Source: Roseobacter sp.
GTDB taxonomy: Bacteria; Pseudomonadota; Alphaproteobacteria; Rhodobacterales; Rhodobacteraceae
Length of the DNA stretch: 64,000 nt
Assembly: GCA_002731875.1 (NCBI GenBank)
Contig: PCCY01000012.1
Coordinates: forward strand, 62,001-126,000
Direction of reading: 5' to 3'
Shown: in pieces, positions 8,923-17,601 of the stretch
How positions within the stretch are numbered: the first letter of the stretch is position 1
Layout: the number at the start of each line of letters is the position of its first letter
Notes under the pieces: model-generated
The model's input: the letters and a program-made list of their open reading frames with translations, nothing else
Databases searched by the model: none
What the model was told of the DNA's origin: nothing
Program-made: the position numbers and the translations under genes

Positions 8923-9978
8923 TTAGTCGTTTTTCGCGGCCCAAGGGTACCCGTTGGTGTCACGTTCAGCAGTGTATTTGGCGATCAGCGCCTGATAGTC
9001 ATCCAGCAACTTCTGGCCGGGAAGGCCGGTTGCATTTGCTGTTTCCACCCATTCGGCCAGGAATTTCTGGCCGGCATCGACCAACTTCGCACGCTCGGCA
9101 TCCGGCAGCTCGATCACCTCGACGCCCTGCTCTTTCATGGCAGCAATCGCGTTGTCGTTGGCCGCAGTAATCATCCGCCCAAACTCATCGGACATATCCT
9201 CACCTGTCGCCATCAACACCTGTTGCTGATCGGCGGTCAGGCTATCGAACATGTCTTTGTTCATGAAGATGCCAAGTCCGCCGACCTGCCCCCAGTTAAG
9301 CAGGGTATAATTGTCCATCACCTCGGCCTGCTTCAGCGCCGCTACCGCATATGAATAGCCCTGACTGCAATCAATCAATCCGGTATCCAGCCCTTGATAG
9401 GCGTCATAGATGGACATGTTCACCATGTTCGCACCTTCATCGCCAAAGACCTTGCCGTAGGCACCGACGCCACGCACTTTCTTGCCAGAAATGTCAGAAA
9501 CCGATCGAATCGCATCGCCCTTGCAGCCGATGTTCACCTGGCTGGTGGTCCAAGTGCCTATATATACAAGATTTTTTTCAGCGAGGTTTTCAGCGATTTC
9601 GGGGCTTGTGCGCATCAATTCATCTGTCGCGCGCATACCTACCCAGGCATCAGGGTTGTTAACGGGCAAATCTGCGATGCCATAGCCAGCCATTTCCTGC
9701 GGGTAATATACGGCAATCACGGACCCCATGTCGGCAACGCCGTCGCCGATGGACTGCACTGCGGCGTTGGATTTGAACAGCGCACCGCCCCACTGGATGT
9801 CCAGACGCAGATCATTTTGGGATCGCTCGGCGACCTGATCGGCAAACCACTGCAACGCGTTGGCACGCGCGCCGCGGTTGGGGCCAGCCTCGCCGTGGAT
9901 TAGCACTGTTTCAGCGCCAGCGACCGACGCGGCAAATCCGAATACAGCGGCGACCGCCAGGTTTTTAAGATGGGTCAT
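8923..9978 (-). CDS. TRAP transporter solute-binding protein (DctP type)
   Basis: A 351-residue periplasmic receptor. Residues 1-22 form a Sec signal peptide ending at VAGA, consistent with signal peptidase I cleavage. The mature part has the DctP-family pattern (LIHGEAGPNRGARANALQWF, later GLGIFMNKDMFDSL). Ligands of this family are usually organic acids bound through a conserved Arg; the exact ligand is not visible. It is the first gene of the minus-strand catabolic unit, preceded by GGGAGGGATTC as ribosome-binding site and by a candidate IclR operator. Confidence 0.93.
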   Translation of the reverse strand: MTHLKNLAVAAVFGFAASVAGAETVLIHGEAGPNRGARANALQWFADQVAERSQNDLRLDIQWGGALFKSNAAVQSIGDGVADMGSVIAVYYPQEMAGYGIADLPVNNPDAWVGMRATDELMRTSPEIAENLAEKNLVYIGTWTTSQVNIGCKGDAIRSVSDISGKKVRGVGAYGKVFGDEGANMVNMSIYDAYQGLDTGLIDCSQGYSYAVAALKQAEVMDNYTLLNWGQVGGLGIFMNKDMFDSLTADQQQVLMATGEDMSDEFGRMITAANDNAIAAMKEQGVEVIELPDAERAKLVDAGQKFLAEWVETANATGLPGQKLLDDYQALIAKYTAERDTNGYPWAAKND

Positions 9979-9996
9979 GAATCCCTCCCAAGGATT

Positions 9997-10026
9997 GTTT
10001 CACTATGCGAAATATCGTTTCATTAT
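9997..10026 (-). promoter_or_regulatory. Candidate IclR operator upstream of the TRAP/beta-oxidation operon
   Basis: About 20 bases upstream of the first start codon lies TTTCACTATGCGAAA (9998-10012), a near-perfect 15-base palindrome. It shares its right arm with a second imperfect palindrome, GAAATATCGTTTC (10009-10021). The decamers GTTTCACTAT (9997) and GTTTCATTAT (10017) repeat exactly 20 bases apart, two helical turns. TTTC/GAAA-type palindromes of about 15 bases are common for IclR regulators, and an IclR gene lies in this operon. Assignment to that regulator is inference. Confidence 0.5.
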
Positions 10027-10150
10027 ATCTCGCCGCACCCTAGGGATGGAAATTTTAAGCTGCAAGCAAAACTTGGGGCAGTACCGAAATAACAGCACTG
10101 CCCCAACAATTAATCATTATTTACATATACTTAGAGGATTGAAATTTAAC

Positions 10151-10639
10151 CTATTGCCGCTGGTAGATGAAACACCTGCCTGGAACGGCATCTTTCGGAA
10201 GGGCGATTTCCTGCAAATTTTCGAAATACATTTTGTCGCTTGATACCATCACACCGCCCATGGCCAGTAGCGGTTCAACCAACGGTGAAATGGCCTTGGC
10301 AAACGCATCGTTTTTTTCAAGGTTGTGACCGCCGAGGTCGGCGTGGATCAGTCCTGCGGTCGCACCGAACCGTGAAAGTGCAGCAGGCAGGGTATCGTAC
10401 ACGTCTCCAAGGATAAGCCTGTCGTCGGCGGGGGTGCTGTCGGGGTTTGACGCAACGGCCCGTTCAAACACGAAAATATCGCGGTCGGGCATAATTTCAC
10501 GGATATGATGATACGTTCGGCCATTACCAAGCCCCAATTCGAACACTGGGCCTGGCTGGTCTTTTGTCAATTCGGCAGCATGGTTCAGGCAAGCCCGCTG
10601 CGAAACCATACGGTTGATGAAAATATCTAGGCGGCTCAT
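10151..10639 (-). CDS. Small class I SAM-dependent methyltransferase-like protein
   Basis: A 162-residue protein. The segment VFELGLGNGRTYHHIRE at residues 32-48 is a good SAM-binding motif I, followed by an acidic strand end (IFVFERA, 55-61). GLIHADLGGHN near 105 is a plausible motif III region. Length is short, so it is a core methyltransferase domain without a substrate-recognition extension. The start MSRLDIFIN at 10639 is preceded by AAAAGGAGCAGCAA; the longer in-frame extension lacks family features. It diverges from the ABC transporter operon across about 155 bases. Methyl acceptor unknown. Confidence 0.75.
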   Translation of the reverse strand: MSRLDIFINRMVSQRACLNHAAELTKDQPGPVFELGLGNGRTYHHIREIMPDRDIFVFERAVASNPDSTPADDRLILGDVYDTLPAALSRFGATAGLIHADLGGHNLEKNDAFAKAISPLVEPLLAMGGVMVSSDKMYFENLQEIALPKDAVPGRCFIYQRQ

Positions 10640-10795
10640 TTGCTGCTCCTTTTTTTGCACGACAAGCTTGATAGATGGGGATTGCACCTGACAATGTGAA
10701 GCGAAACGGGACTTTAACATGGGACCCCTAGACGCTGTGGGTTTTTTCGGCTTCACTCCGGCACGACGTGTTCTTTCTGTCACCCCCGGAGTCTC

Positions 10796-12565
10796 ATGAC
10801 CGCGCTTTTACATGTAAACGACCTGTCCATCGGATTTGGTAAAGATGCACCTGTGGTGGATAGGGTAAGTTTTTCGGTAAATGCCGGTGAAACGCTGGCC
10901 TTGGTTGGGGAAAGCGGCTCGGGTAAAACGCTGACGTGCCGATCAGTGCTCCGGGTGCTGCCCGAGGCGGCGCAGTTGCGTGGTGGCTCTGTGCAGTTTG
11001 CCAGCCAAGGGCAGACGGTAGATCTCATGAATCTGCCGGAAAAAGCCATGCGAGCGATACGCGGCGACAGGATTTCGATGATCTTCCAGGAGCCTATGCG
11101 CTCGCTTTCGCCTCTCCACCGTTTGGGAAACCAGGTGGCAGAAGTCTTGTGGCTGCACCGAAACATGGGGCGCGCCGAAGCAAAGCGCGTGGTGCTTGAA
11201 GAGTTTCGCGAGGTTGGATTTGCCAACCCCGAGCAGGTGTGGAACAGCTATCCGTTTGAAATGTCGGGCGGCATGCGCCAGCGCGCGATGATCGCGATGG
11301 CGATGGTTGCCAAACCGGATTTGCTGATTGCGGACGAACCCACGACCGCATTGGATGTGACCACTCAGGCCCAAGTGCTGGGTCTGATCCGAACGCTTCA
11401 GGCAGACACCGGAATGGCTGTGATACTGGTCACGCACGATCTGGGCGTCGTTGCCAATATGGCACAGCATGTCGTTGTTATGCACAAGGGCCGCGTGATG
11501 GAACGGGGCTTGGCACGTGACATTCTGAGGGCCCCGGCCCACCCCTATACGGCAAAGCTTTTCGCAGCGGCACCGACGATACCAAAGGTGGCGGCACCTG
11601 CGCGGCCATCCAATGATCAGGATATCATCCTAAGCTTAAAGGACGTATCGAAAACCTATACGATGCGGGCCGCAGGCTGGCGCAAACCCGTCGCCGTGCC
11701 CGCCTGCCAACACATCGACCTGCAACTTGCGCGCGGCAAGACGCTGGCCATTGTCGGCGAAAGCGGGTCGGGCAAAACCACCTGCGCCCGGATCGCCATC
11801 GGGGCTGAACCCCCTGACACCGGGGGCGAGGTGTTGTTTCGTCCGGCGACGGGGGCACCCCCCCTGCCCGTTCACACAATGACCGGCACCGAGCGGAGCG
11901 CATTTCAGCGCCAGGCGCAAATGGTCTTTCAAGATCCGTATTCATCGCTAAGCCCACGCATGCGGGTACAAGAGGCATTGACTGAACCGATGGAGATACA
12001 CGGCATCGGATCTGCCGGTGATCGGCGTGACAAAGCTGCGGAAATGCTGCGTTGGGTCGGATTGAGCCCTGACATGCTGCGGCGGTTTCCACACGCTTTT
12101 TCCGGCGGGCAACGCCAACGTCTGTCAATCGCGCGTGCCCTGACATTGGACCCGAAACTGTTGATATGCGATGAACCGACTTCGGCTTTGGATGTTTCTG
12201 TCCAGGAACAGATTTTGTCGCTGCTCGAAGATATTCGAGAGCGCGCAAACCTGAGCTATCTGTTTATCAGTCATGACCTTGCTGTCGTTGCACGTATTGC
12301 GGATGAAGTCGCCGTGATGCGCCGCGGCGTAATCGTCGAACAGGCCGCGCCCGACACATTGTTTTACAATCCCCAGCACCCGTACACCCGTGCCTTGATC
12401 GCCGCGCAGCCCGAACCGGATATCAGTCGCCCAATTGACCTGGACCTGGTGGCCAAGGGGGCCGGCTCTCCTGCGCTTTGGCCGGAAAGCTTTCGTTTCA
12501 CAGGTGACAATCCCCCCGCCCTACGAGAGATGGAGCCCGGTCATATGGTGCGTTGCCATGCATAG
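10796..12565 (+). CDS. Peptide-type ABC transporter, fused two-domain ATPase
   Basis: A 589-residue protein made of two DppD/DppF-like nucleotide-binding domains (YejF architecture). Walker A GESGSGKT occurs at residues 38-45 and again at about 321-328. Signature motifs are MSGGMRQRA and FSGGQRQRL, and the Walker B strands are [12 protein letters not shown] and [12 protein letters not shown]. Each domain carries the oligopeptide-type C-terminal extension (HPYTAKLF and HPYTRALI). It energises import by the two permeases downstream. It begins the operon, and its last eight bases overlap the binding-protein gene. The substrate class is peptides or peptide-like compounds by family. Confidence 0.93.
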   Translation: MTALLHVNDLSIGFGKDAPVVDRVSFSVNAGETLALVGESGSGKTLTCRSVLRVLPEAAQLRGGSVQFASQGQTVDLMNLPEKAMRAIRGDRISMIFQEPMRSLSPLHRLGNQVAEVLWLHRNMGRAEAKRVVLEEFREVGFANPEQVWNSYPFEMSGGMRQRAMIAMAMVAKPDLLIADEPTTALDVTTQAQVLGLIRTLQADTGMAVILVTHDLGVVANMAQHVVVMHKGRVMERGLARDILRAPAHPYTAKLFAAAPTIPKVAAPARPSNDQDIILSLKDVSKTYTMRAAGWRKPVAVPACQHIDLQLARGKTLAIVGESGSGKTTCARIAIGAEPPDTGGEVLFRPATGAPPLPVHTMTGTERSAFQRQAQMVFQDPYSSLSPRMRVQEALTEPMEIHGIGSAGDRRDKAAEMLRWVGLSPDMLRRFPHAFSGGQRQRLSIARALTLDPKLLICDEPTSALDVSVQEQILSLLEDIRERANLSYLFISHDLAVVARIADEVAVMRRGVIVEQAAPDTLFYNPQHPYTRALIAAQPEPDISRPIDLDLVAKGAGSPALWPESFRFTGDNPPALREMEPGHMVRCHA

Positions 12566-14492
12566 ACCGGTTTTGATGGCATTTGTCATGATCGCAACGC
12601 TCGTGACGCTGCCGTTACGGGCGCAGTCAATTCCTTCGGAGGTTCACGAAAGCACGTTCTGGGCGCAGGAAGTCGACAACGGGAATATGCCACCGATCGA
12701 ACAGCGCCTGCCGAAACAGCCGCTGGTCGTCGACCTAGAGGCAAAGGGGCGCAGTTTCGGGGCCCAGGGCGGGACTTTGCGGACGTTGATTTCGCGGTCC
12801 AAGGATGTACGCCAGATGGTGGTTCACGGGTATGCGAGACTGGTAGGCTATCAACCCGATTACTCGATTGCCCCGGATATCCTGGCCTCTGTCGACATCG
12901 AGGAAGATCGGAAGTTCACGTTGCATCTGCGGCCCGGTCACCGTTGGTCTGACGGTGCCCCGTTCACGTCAGCCGATTTTGAATACTGGTGGAAATACGT
13001 CGCAAACGATCCCGATGTAACGCCAAGCGGCCCGCCTGACTTCATGATAGTCGACAACAAGCTGGGCAAGGTCAGCTTTCCAGATCCGGAAACCGTCGTG
13101 TTCGAATGGGAGATACCAAACCCCAACTTTCTGCCTTTACTCGCGCAGGCCAGCCCGCCGTTTATCTATCGACCCGCGCATTACCTATCGCAATTTCATG
13201 TAAAATTTGCCGATCCGGATGAACTGTTGGAGGAAGTCAAAGAGGCCCGGGTCAATAGCTGGGCGGCGCTGCACAACAAACGCGACAGCATGTATAAATA
13301 CGACAACCCCGCCCTGCCAACGTTGCAGCCCTGGATCAATACGTCGGACAATGACAGCTCGCGCCTGTTGTTTGTGCGTAATCCGTATTACCACCGCATC
13401 GACAGCAAAGGTGTGCAACTGCCCTATATCGATGTGGTCGAAATGACCGTTGTCGGCGGCGGGCTTATCGCCGCCAAAGCCAATGCCGGCGAAGTCGATC
13501 TTCAGGCACGGGGATTGGATTTTCCCGATATCTCGATCCTCAAGAAGGGGGAGTTCGATGGAGGAAATTACCGTACCTTGCTGTGGGCGAATGGCGCGGC
13601 CAGCCAGATAGCCATTTACCCAAACCTCAATTTTGCTGACCCGGTGTGGCGTAAGGTAATGCGCGACATCCGTTTCCGCCACGCCCTGAGCCTGGGCATC
13701 GACCGCCGGATGATCAACCGGGTCCTGTACTTCGGGTTAGCGATGGAAGGGGGGATGACCGCGCTCCCTCAAAGTCCCCTGTATCGGGAAGACAACATGA
13801 AGGCTTGGGCTAATTTCGATATCGACCGCGCCAACGCGTTGCTCGACGAAATGGGCCTGACCGATCGCACCCCGTCGGGGCTTCGCAAGCTACCCGATGG
13901 CCGTCCGATGGAGTTCGTGATCGAAACTTCGGGGGAACGAAGCGAAGAGGAAAACGCCCTGACGATCATTACCGATACATGGCGCGAACTTGGCATTCGC
14001 TTGATCATGCGCCCATTGGACAGGGACATCCTGCGCAATCGGATCTACGCCGGAACCACGATGGCTTCGGTCTGGTTTGGGTGGGACAACGGCATACCGC
14101 GACCCTCCACTTCGCCGATGTATCTGGCACCCACCAACCAGGAATTCTTTGCTTGGCCGATGTGGGGGCAGTATTATCAGACATTGGGCCAAAACGGTTA
14201 TGCGCCCGACATGCAGCCCGCAAAGCGGTTGATGCTGCTGGCCAACGATTGGAACCACACACAAAACCCCGAGCAACGCCTGGAAATTTGGCAAAAGATG
14301 CTTGCCATCCACGCCCAAGAGCAATTCGGGATCGGCATCATCTCGGAGGCACCGCAACCGATAGTGGTGTCAAAGCGGCTCCGGAATGTTCCGGACGAAG
14401 GTATCTGGGCGTTCGACCCCGGTGCCCATTTCGGTATTCATCGCATTGACGAATTCTATTTCGACGACCCACATGTACAGGTAGGCAGATGA
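12558..14492 (+). CDS. ABC transporter substrate-binding protein, family 5
   Basis: A 644-residue periplasmic receptor of the oligopeptide/dipeptide/nickel family. The ATG at 12558 gives a clean signal peptide (LMAFVMIATLVTLPLRAQS); a longer frame upstream lies within the ATPase gene. Family hallmarks include LHLRPGHRWSDGAPFTSADF near residues 118-137, with RFRHALSLGIDRRMINRVLY further in. At 644 residues it is longer than DppA and closer to YejA-like receptors. It overlaps the ATPase by eight bases and the first permease by ATGA, so all four subunits are translationally linked. Ligand unknown. Confidence 0.92.
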   Translation: MHRPVLMAFVMIATLVTLPLRAQSIPSEVHESTFWAQEVDNGNMPPIEQRLPKQPLVVDLEAKGRSFGAQGGTLRTLISRSKDVRQMVVHGYARLVGYQPDYSIAPDILASVDIEEDRKFTLHLRPGHRWSDGAPFTSADFEYWWKYVANDPDVTPSGPPDFMIVDNKLGKVSFPDPETVVFEWEIPNPNFLPLLAQASPPFIYRPAHYLSQFHVKFADPDELLEEVKEARVNSWAALHNKRDSMYKYDNPALPTLQPWINTSDNDSSRLLFVRNPYYHRIDSKGVQLPYIDVVEMTVVGGGLIAAKANAGEVDLQARGLDFPDISILKKGEFDGGNYRTLLWANGAASQIAIYPNLNFADPVWRKVMRDIRFRHALSLGIDRRMINRVLYFGLAMEGGMTALPQSPLYREDNMKAWANFDIDRANALLDEMGLTDRTPSGLRKLPDGRPMEFVIETSGERSEEENALTIITDTWRELGIRLIMRPLDRDILRNRIYAGTTMASVWFGWDNGIPRPSTSPMYLAPTNQEFFAWPMWGQYYQTLGQNGYAPDMQPAKRLMLLANDWNHTQNPEQRLEIWQKMLAIHAQEQFGIGIISEAPQPIVVSKRLRNVPDEGIWAFDPGAHFGIHRIDEFYFDDPHVQVGR

Positions 14493-15517
14493 TCTTTCTT
14501 AAATATGCAGTGTGGCGGTTTTTCACGATGCTGCTAACCCTCTGGGTCGTCTCCATTTTGGTGTTCGTCATCATCAATCTGCCCCCTGGTGACTACCTCT
14601 CGAACCAGATCGCCGAACTGCGTGCGACCGGTCAGGCCGAAGGTGTGGCAAAGGCCGAGTTCTTGCGCCACGAATACGCGCTCGATCAGCCTTTGTGGAA
14701 ACAATACATGATCTGGGCCGGCATCGCCCAAGGGCCTCAGGGTTATTCCGGACTGGTACAAGGGAATTTTGGATGGTCGTTCGAATTTGACCGCCCGGTC
14801 AGCGAAATCGTGGGCAGCGCACTGTGGATGACGGTGCTGGTCAATCTTGCGGCGGTCCTTTTCGTCTATCTGATAGCGCTTCCTCTTGGCGTGCTGGCGG
14901 CTGCCAAATCCGAAACCTGGGTTGACTATTCCGCAGGGTTTCTGGGCTATCTTGGCTTGGCCACCCCGAACTTTCTTTTGGCACTGATCCTGTTTTACTA
15001 TGGCCACAAATACTTTGGCTTGCCCATCGGCGGTCTGATGGCCCCCGAATTGGAAGGCTATCCGATGTCATGGGAGAAGGTGCAGTCGGTGCTGCTGCAT
15101 CTGATTGTGCCCACTTTCGTCATCGGCACTGCCGGAGCCGCCGCGATGATGCAACGCTTGCGGGCAAACATGCTTGATGAGTTGGGTAAGCCCTATGTGG
15201 AAACCGCCAAGGCCAAGGGGCTGGCCCCGGCCAGGTTGCTGGTAAAGTACCCGTTGCGCATGGCGTTCAATCCGTTCGTTGCCGACATCGGCAACCTGCT
15301 TCCGGCGATGGTCTCGGGCTCGGTTCTCGTGTCAGTTGTTCTCGGGCTCCAGACCATAGGCCCGTATCTGCTGACGGCATTGAAATCCCAGGACCAGTTT
15401 CTGGCGGCCTTCATCTTGATGTTTGTCGCACTGCTTACCCTGATCGGCACGATGATCTCAGACATGCTGCTGGTCTTGCTTGATCCCAGAATTCGCTATG
15501 GGGCCAGAGGCACGTGA
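14489..15517 (+). CDS. ABC transporter permease (DppB/YejB type)
   Basis: A 342-residue membrane permease. It starts with the usual N-terminal membrane helix (FFTMLLTLWVVSILVFVIIN) and a periplasmic loop, followed by five further helices. The cytoplasmic coupling region is seen as YVETAKAKGLAPARLLVKYP near residues 232-251, the EAA-type loop that contacts the ATPase. It overlaps the receptor gene by ATGA and the second permease by GTGA. It forms the pore as a heterodimer with the next gene product. Confidence 0.93.
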   Translation: MIFLKYAVWRFFTMLLTLWVVSILVFVIINLPPGDYLSNQIAELRATGQAEGVAKAEFLRHEYALDQPLWKQYMIWAGIAQGPQGYSGLVQGNFGWSFEFDRPVSEIVGSALWMTVLVNLAAVLFVYLIALPLGVLAAAKSETWVDYSAGFLGYLGLATPNFLLALILFYYGHKYFGLPIGGLMAPELEGYPMSWEKVQSVLLHLIVPTFVIGTAGAAAMMQRLRANMLDELGKPYVETAKAKGLAPARLLVKYPLRMAFNPFVADIGNLLPAMVSGSVLVSVVLGLQTIGPYLLTALKSQDQFLAAFILMFVALLTLIGTMISDMLLVLLDPRIRYGARGT

Positions 15518-16668
15518 GTATCCAACCCGATAACCGCTTTGTCGATGTGGCACCCTGGACCGATGACGCGGACCATTTAGGACCCGAACGCTCCGACATG
15601 GATGTGTCAGTCGCACGTCTGATGTGGCGCAAATTCCGCCGTCACAAGCTGGCGTTGATCTCCGGGTTGTTCCTTGCCTTTTGCTATCTGCTTCTGCCGG
15701 TGGCTGGGTTTATCGCGCCGTATACGCCGAACCAGCGCGATGCCGAGCATCTTTATGCCCCTCCCCAAAGCATCAACTTTTGGCACCAGGGCGAATTTAT
15801 CGGCCCCTACGTATATGAAACGACCGGCGAGGCAGATTTGGTCAACTTCCGCTGGGTCTACGAGACAGACGTCACCTCGCCTCGAAAGTTGGAATTTTTC
15901 TGTGAGGGTCAGCCATATAACCTGTTCGGGCTGATCCGGTCAGATACGCATTTGTTCTGTGCTCCCGAAGGTGCCACCGTGTTTCTGTGGGGGTCGGACC
16001 GTTTGGGCCGGGACGTGTTCAGCCGTATCCTGTTTGGCGCGCAGCTTTCATTGACCGTGGGCCTGATCGGGATCACCGTCAGCTTTGTTCTAGGCATATT
16101 TTTTGGCTCAATCGCGGGCTATTTTGGCGGCAAGACCGACTGGGTCATCAATCGGATGATCGAGATTCTGCGGTCGCTTCCCGAACTGCCCCTCTGGCTG
16201 GCACTTTCCGCCGCGGTTCCATCCAACTGGAGCCCCGTGGCCGTGTTCTTTGTCATCTCCATCATTCTCGGCATTCTGGACTGGCCGGGGCTGGCGCGGG
16301 CTGTGCGCTCCAAATTTCTTAGCCTTCGCGAAGAAGAATACGTCAAGGCGGCCGAGATGATGGGTGCCAAGCCATCGCGCGTCATTCGCAAGCATTTACT
16401 GCCCAACTTCATGTCGCATCTGATTGCGAGCGCGACATTGTCGATACCTGCGATGATCCTGGGTGAAACGGCGCTAAGCTTTCTGGGGCTGGGGTTGCGC
16501 GCCCCTGCGGTCAGTTGGGGCGTGATGCTGAACGACGCGCAAAATCTGGCAAGTATCGAAATTTATTGGTGGACCGCCATTCCGATGCTGCCGATTATCG
16601 TCGTCGTGTTGGCGTTCAACTTTCTGGGCGACGGGCTGCGAGCCAGCCTTGATCCCTACAAGACATAG
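15514..16668 (+). CDS. ABC transporter permease (DppC/YejE type)
   Basis: A 384-residue permease. Its start is GTG at 15514, overlapping the previous stop as GTGA. After the first helix (residues about 48-68) there is an unusually long extracytoplasmic loop of roughly 90 residues containing two cysteines (FFCEGQPYN and LFCAPEG) before GSDRLGRDVFSRILFGAQLS, the conserved DppC entry into the core. Long loops of this kind are known in YejE-like permeases. The EAA loop is EEEYVKAAEMMGAKPSRVIRKH. It ends the operon, two bases before a perfect 13-base hairpin. Confidence 0.92.
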   Translation: MSIQPDNRFVDVAPWTDDADHLGPERSDMDVSVARLMWRKFRRHKLALISGLFLAFCYLLLPVAGFIAPYTPNQRDAEHLYAPPQSINFWHQGEFIGPYVYETTGEADLVNFRWVYETDVTSPRKLEFFCEGQPYNLFGLIRSDTHLFCAPEGATVFLWGSDRLGRDVFSRILFGAQLSLTVGLIGITVSFVLGIFFGSIAGYFGGKTDWVINRMIEILRSLPELPLWLALSAAVPSNWSPVAVFFVISIILGILDWPGLARAVRSKFLSLREEEYVKAAEMMGAKPSRVIRKHLLPNFMSHLIASATLSIPAMILGETALSFLGLGLRAPAVSWGVMLNDAQNLASIEIYWWTAIPMLPIIVVVLAFNFLGDGLRASLDPYKT

Positions 16669-16703
16669 CACCTGCGCCGGAGTCGGGAAACCGGCGCAGG
16701 TGC
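16668..16703. terminator. Strong hairpin between convergent genes, likely bidirectional terminator
   Basis: A perfect 13-base inverted repeat, GCACCTGCGCCGG and CCGGCGCAGGTGC, encloses a 10-base loop. It starts at the last base of the permease stop codon and ends 9 bases before the end of the convergent metallo-hydrolase gene. There is no T-run on either side, so the termination role rests on stem strength and position. Confidence 0.7.
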
Positions 16704-16712
16704 AGACCGGGC

Positions 16713-17483
16713 TTAGTACCAATCGCCCATTTTGACTTCGATGCCACTGGCCACCTTGCGGGCAAAGTCAGCCGGGTCCTGAGTACCACCGTCACGCCCG
16801 CGATAGTGATACGGATAGACGAAGGACGGCTTGAATTCGGACACGGCGGCGGCGGCTGCATCAGTGTCCATCGTGAACGGCAAGTTCATGCACACAAAAG
16901 CCAGATCAATGTTTTCGAGCGCACGCATTTCCGGGGTCCCCTCTGTGTCGCCCGATATATAGACGCGAAAATCTGGCAGGTTCACCACATACCCGTTATC
17001 TCGTCCCTGAGGGTGAAACTTCTTGCGATCTTCTGTGGTGTTATAGGCGGGGATCGCCTCGATCGGGATATCCTTGAACGTGGCTGTTTCACCGTTTGCC
17101 ACCTTGCTGGCTTTTGTCTTCAGCGCATCGGGCAGCATGTCATAGACGGCAGGGTTCGTGATAATCTGCGTTGTATCACCGATCACACCATTCAACGTAT
17201 CCACGTTGAAATGGTCTCCATGCTCGTGCGTAATGAGGATCAGATCAGGCTTGGCAAAATCCGAATAATTTGCAACGTCGCCTACCGGATCGGCATAAAT
17301 GACGCCTGTCGGCGTTTCCATGACGAACGACGCATGATCCACGGGGTGCACGGTGATTTTCGCATCACCTGCCATGAAAACATTGCTGGCATGCGCGGCG
17401 GCCTGAGCGGCGTAGGGCAGCATCGTTACCACACCTGCGGTCGCGGTAGAGCTTATCAGAAATTGGCGTCGGGACTGAAGCAT
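16713..17483 (-). CDS. Tat-exported MBL-fold metal-dependent hydrolase
   Basis: A 256-residue metallo-beta-lactamase-fold protein of the UlaG-like, L-ascorbate-lactonase-related group. The N-terminus MLQSRRQFLISSTATAG carries a twin-arginine signal, so export is probably as a folded, metal-loaded enzyme. Metal ligands are seen as HEHGDH (residues 86-91), a later D in ISGDTEGTPE, and H in YPYHYRGRDGG. The substrate is unknown. It is 118 bases downstream of the mechanosensitive channel on the same strand and convergent with the ABC operon. Confidence 0.88.
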   Translation of the reverse strand: MLQSRRQFLISSTATAGVVTMLPYAAQAAAHASNVFMAGDAKITVHPVDHASFVMETPTGVIYADPVGDVANYSDFAKPDLILITHEHGDHFNVDTLNGVIGDTTQIITNPAVYDMLPDALKTKASKVANGETATFKDIPIEAIPAYNTTEDRKKFHPQGRDNGYVVNLPDFRVYISGDTEGTPEMRALENIDLAFVCMNLPFTMDTDAAAAAVSEFKPSFVYPYHYRGRDGGTQDPADFARKVASGIEVKMGDWY

Positions 17484-17601
17484 GTGTCGTCTCCTTGTTG
17501 ATTAGGTCGCGTTTTTGGTTAGGTCGCGTTGTATCTACTGCCAAAGTAGCGCGGAACGGCCCCATATCAACAAGCCGATCCTCCGATCGGTCGGTGGTCA
17601 C

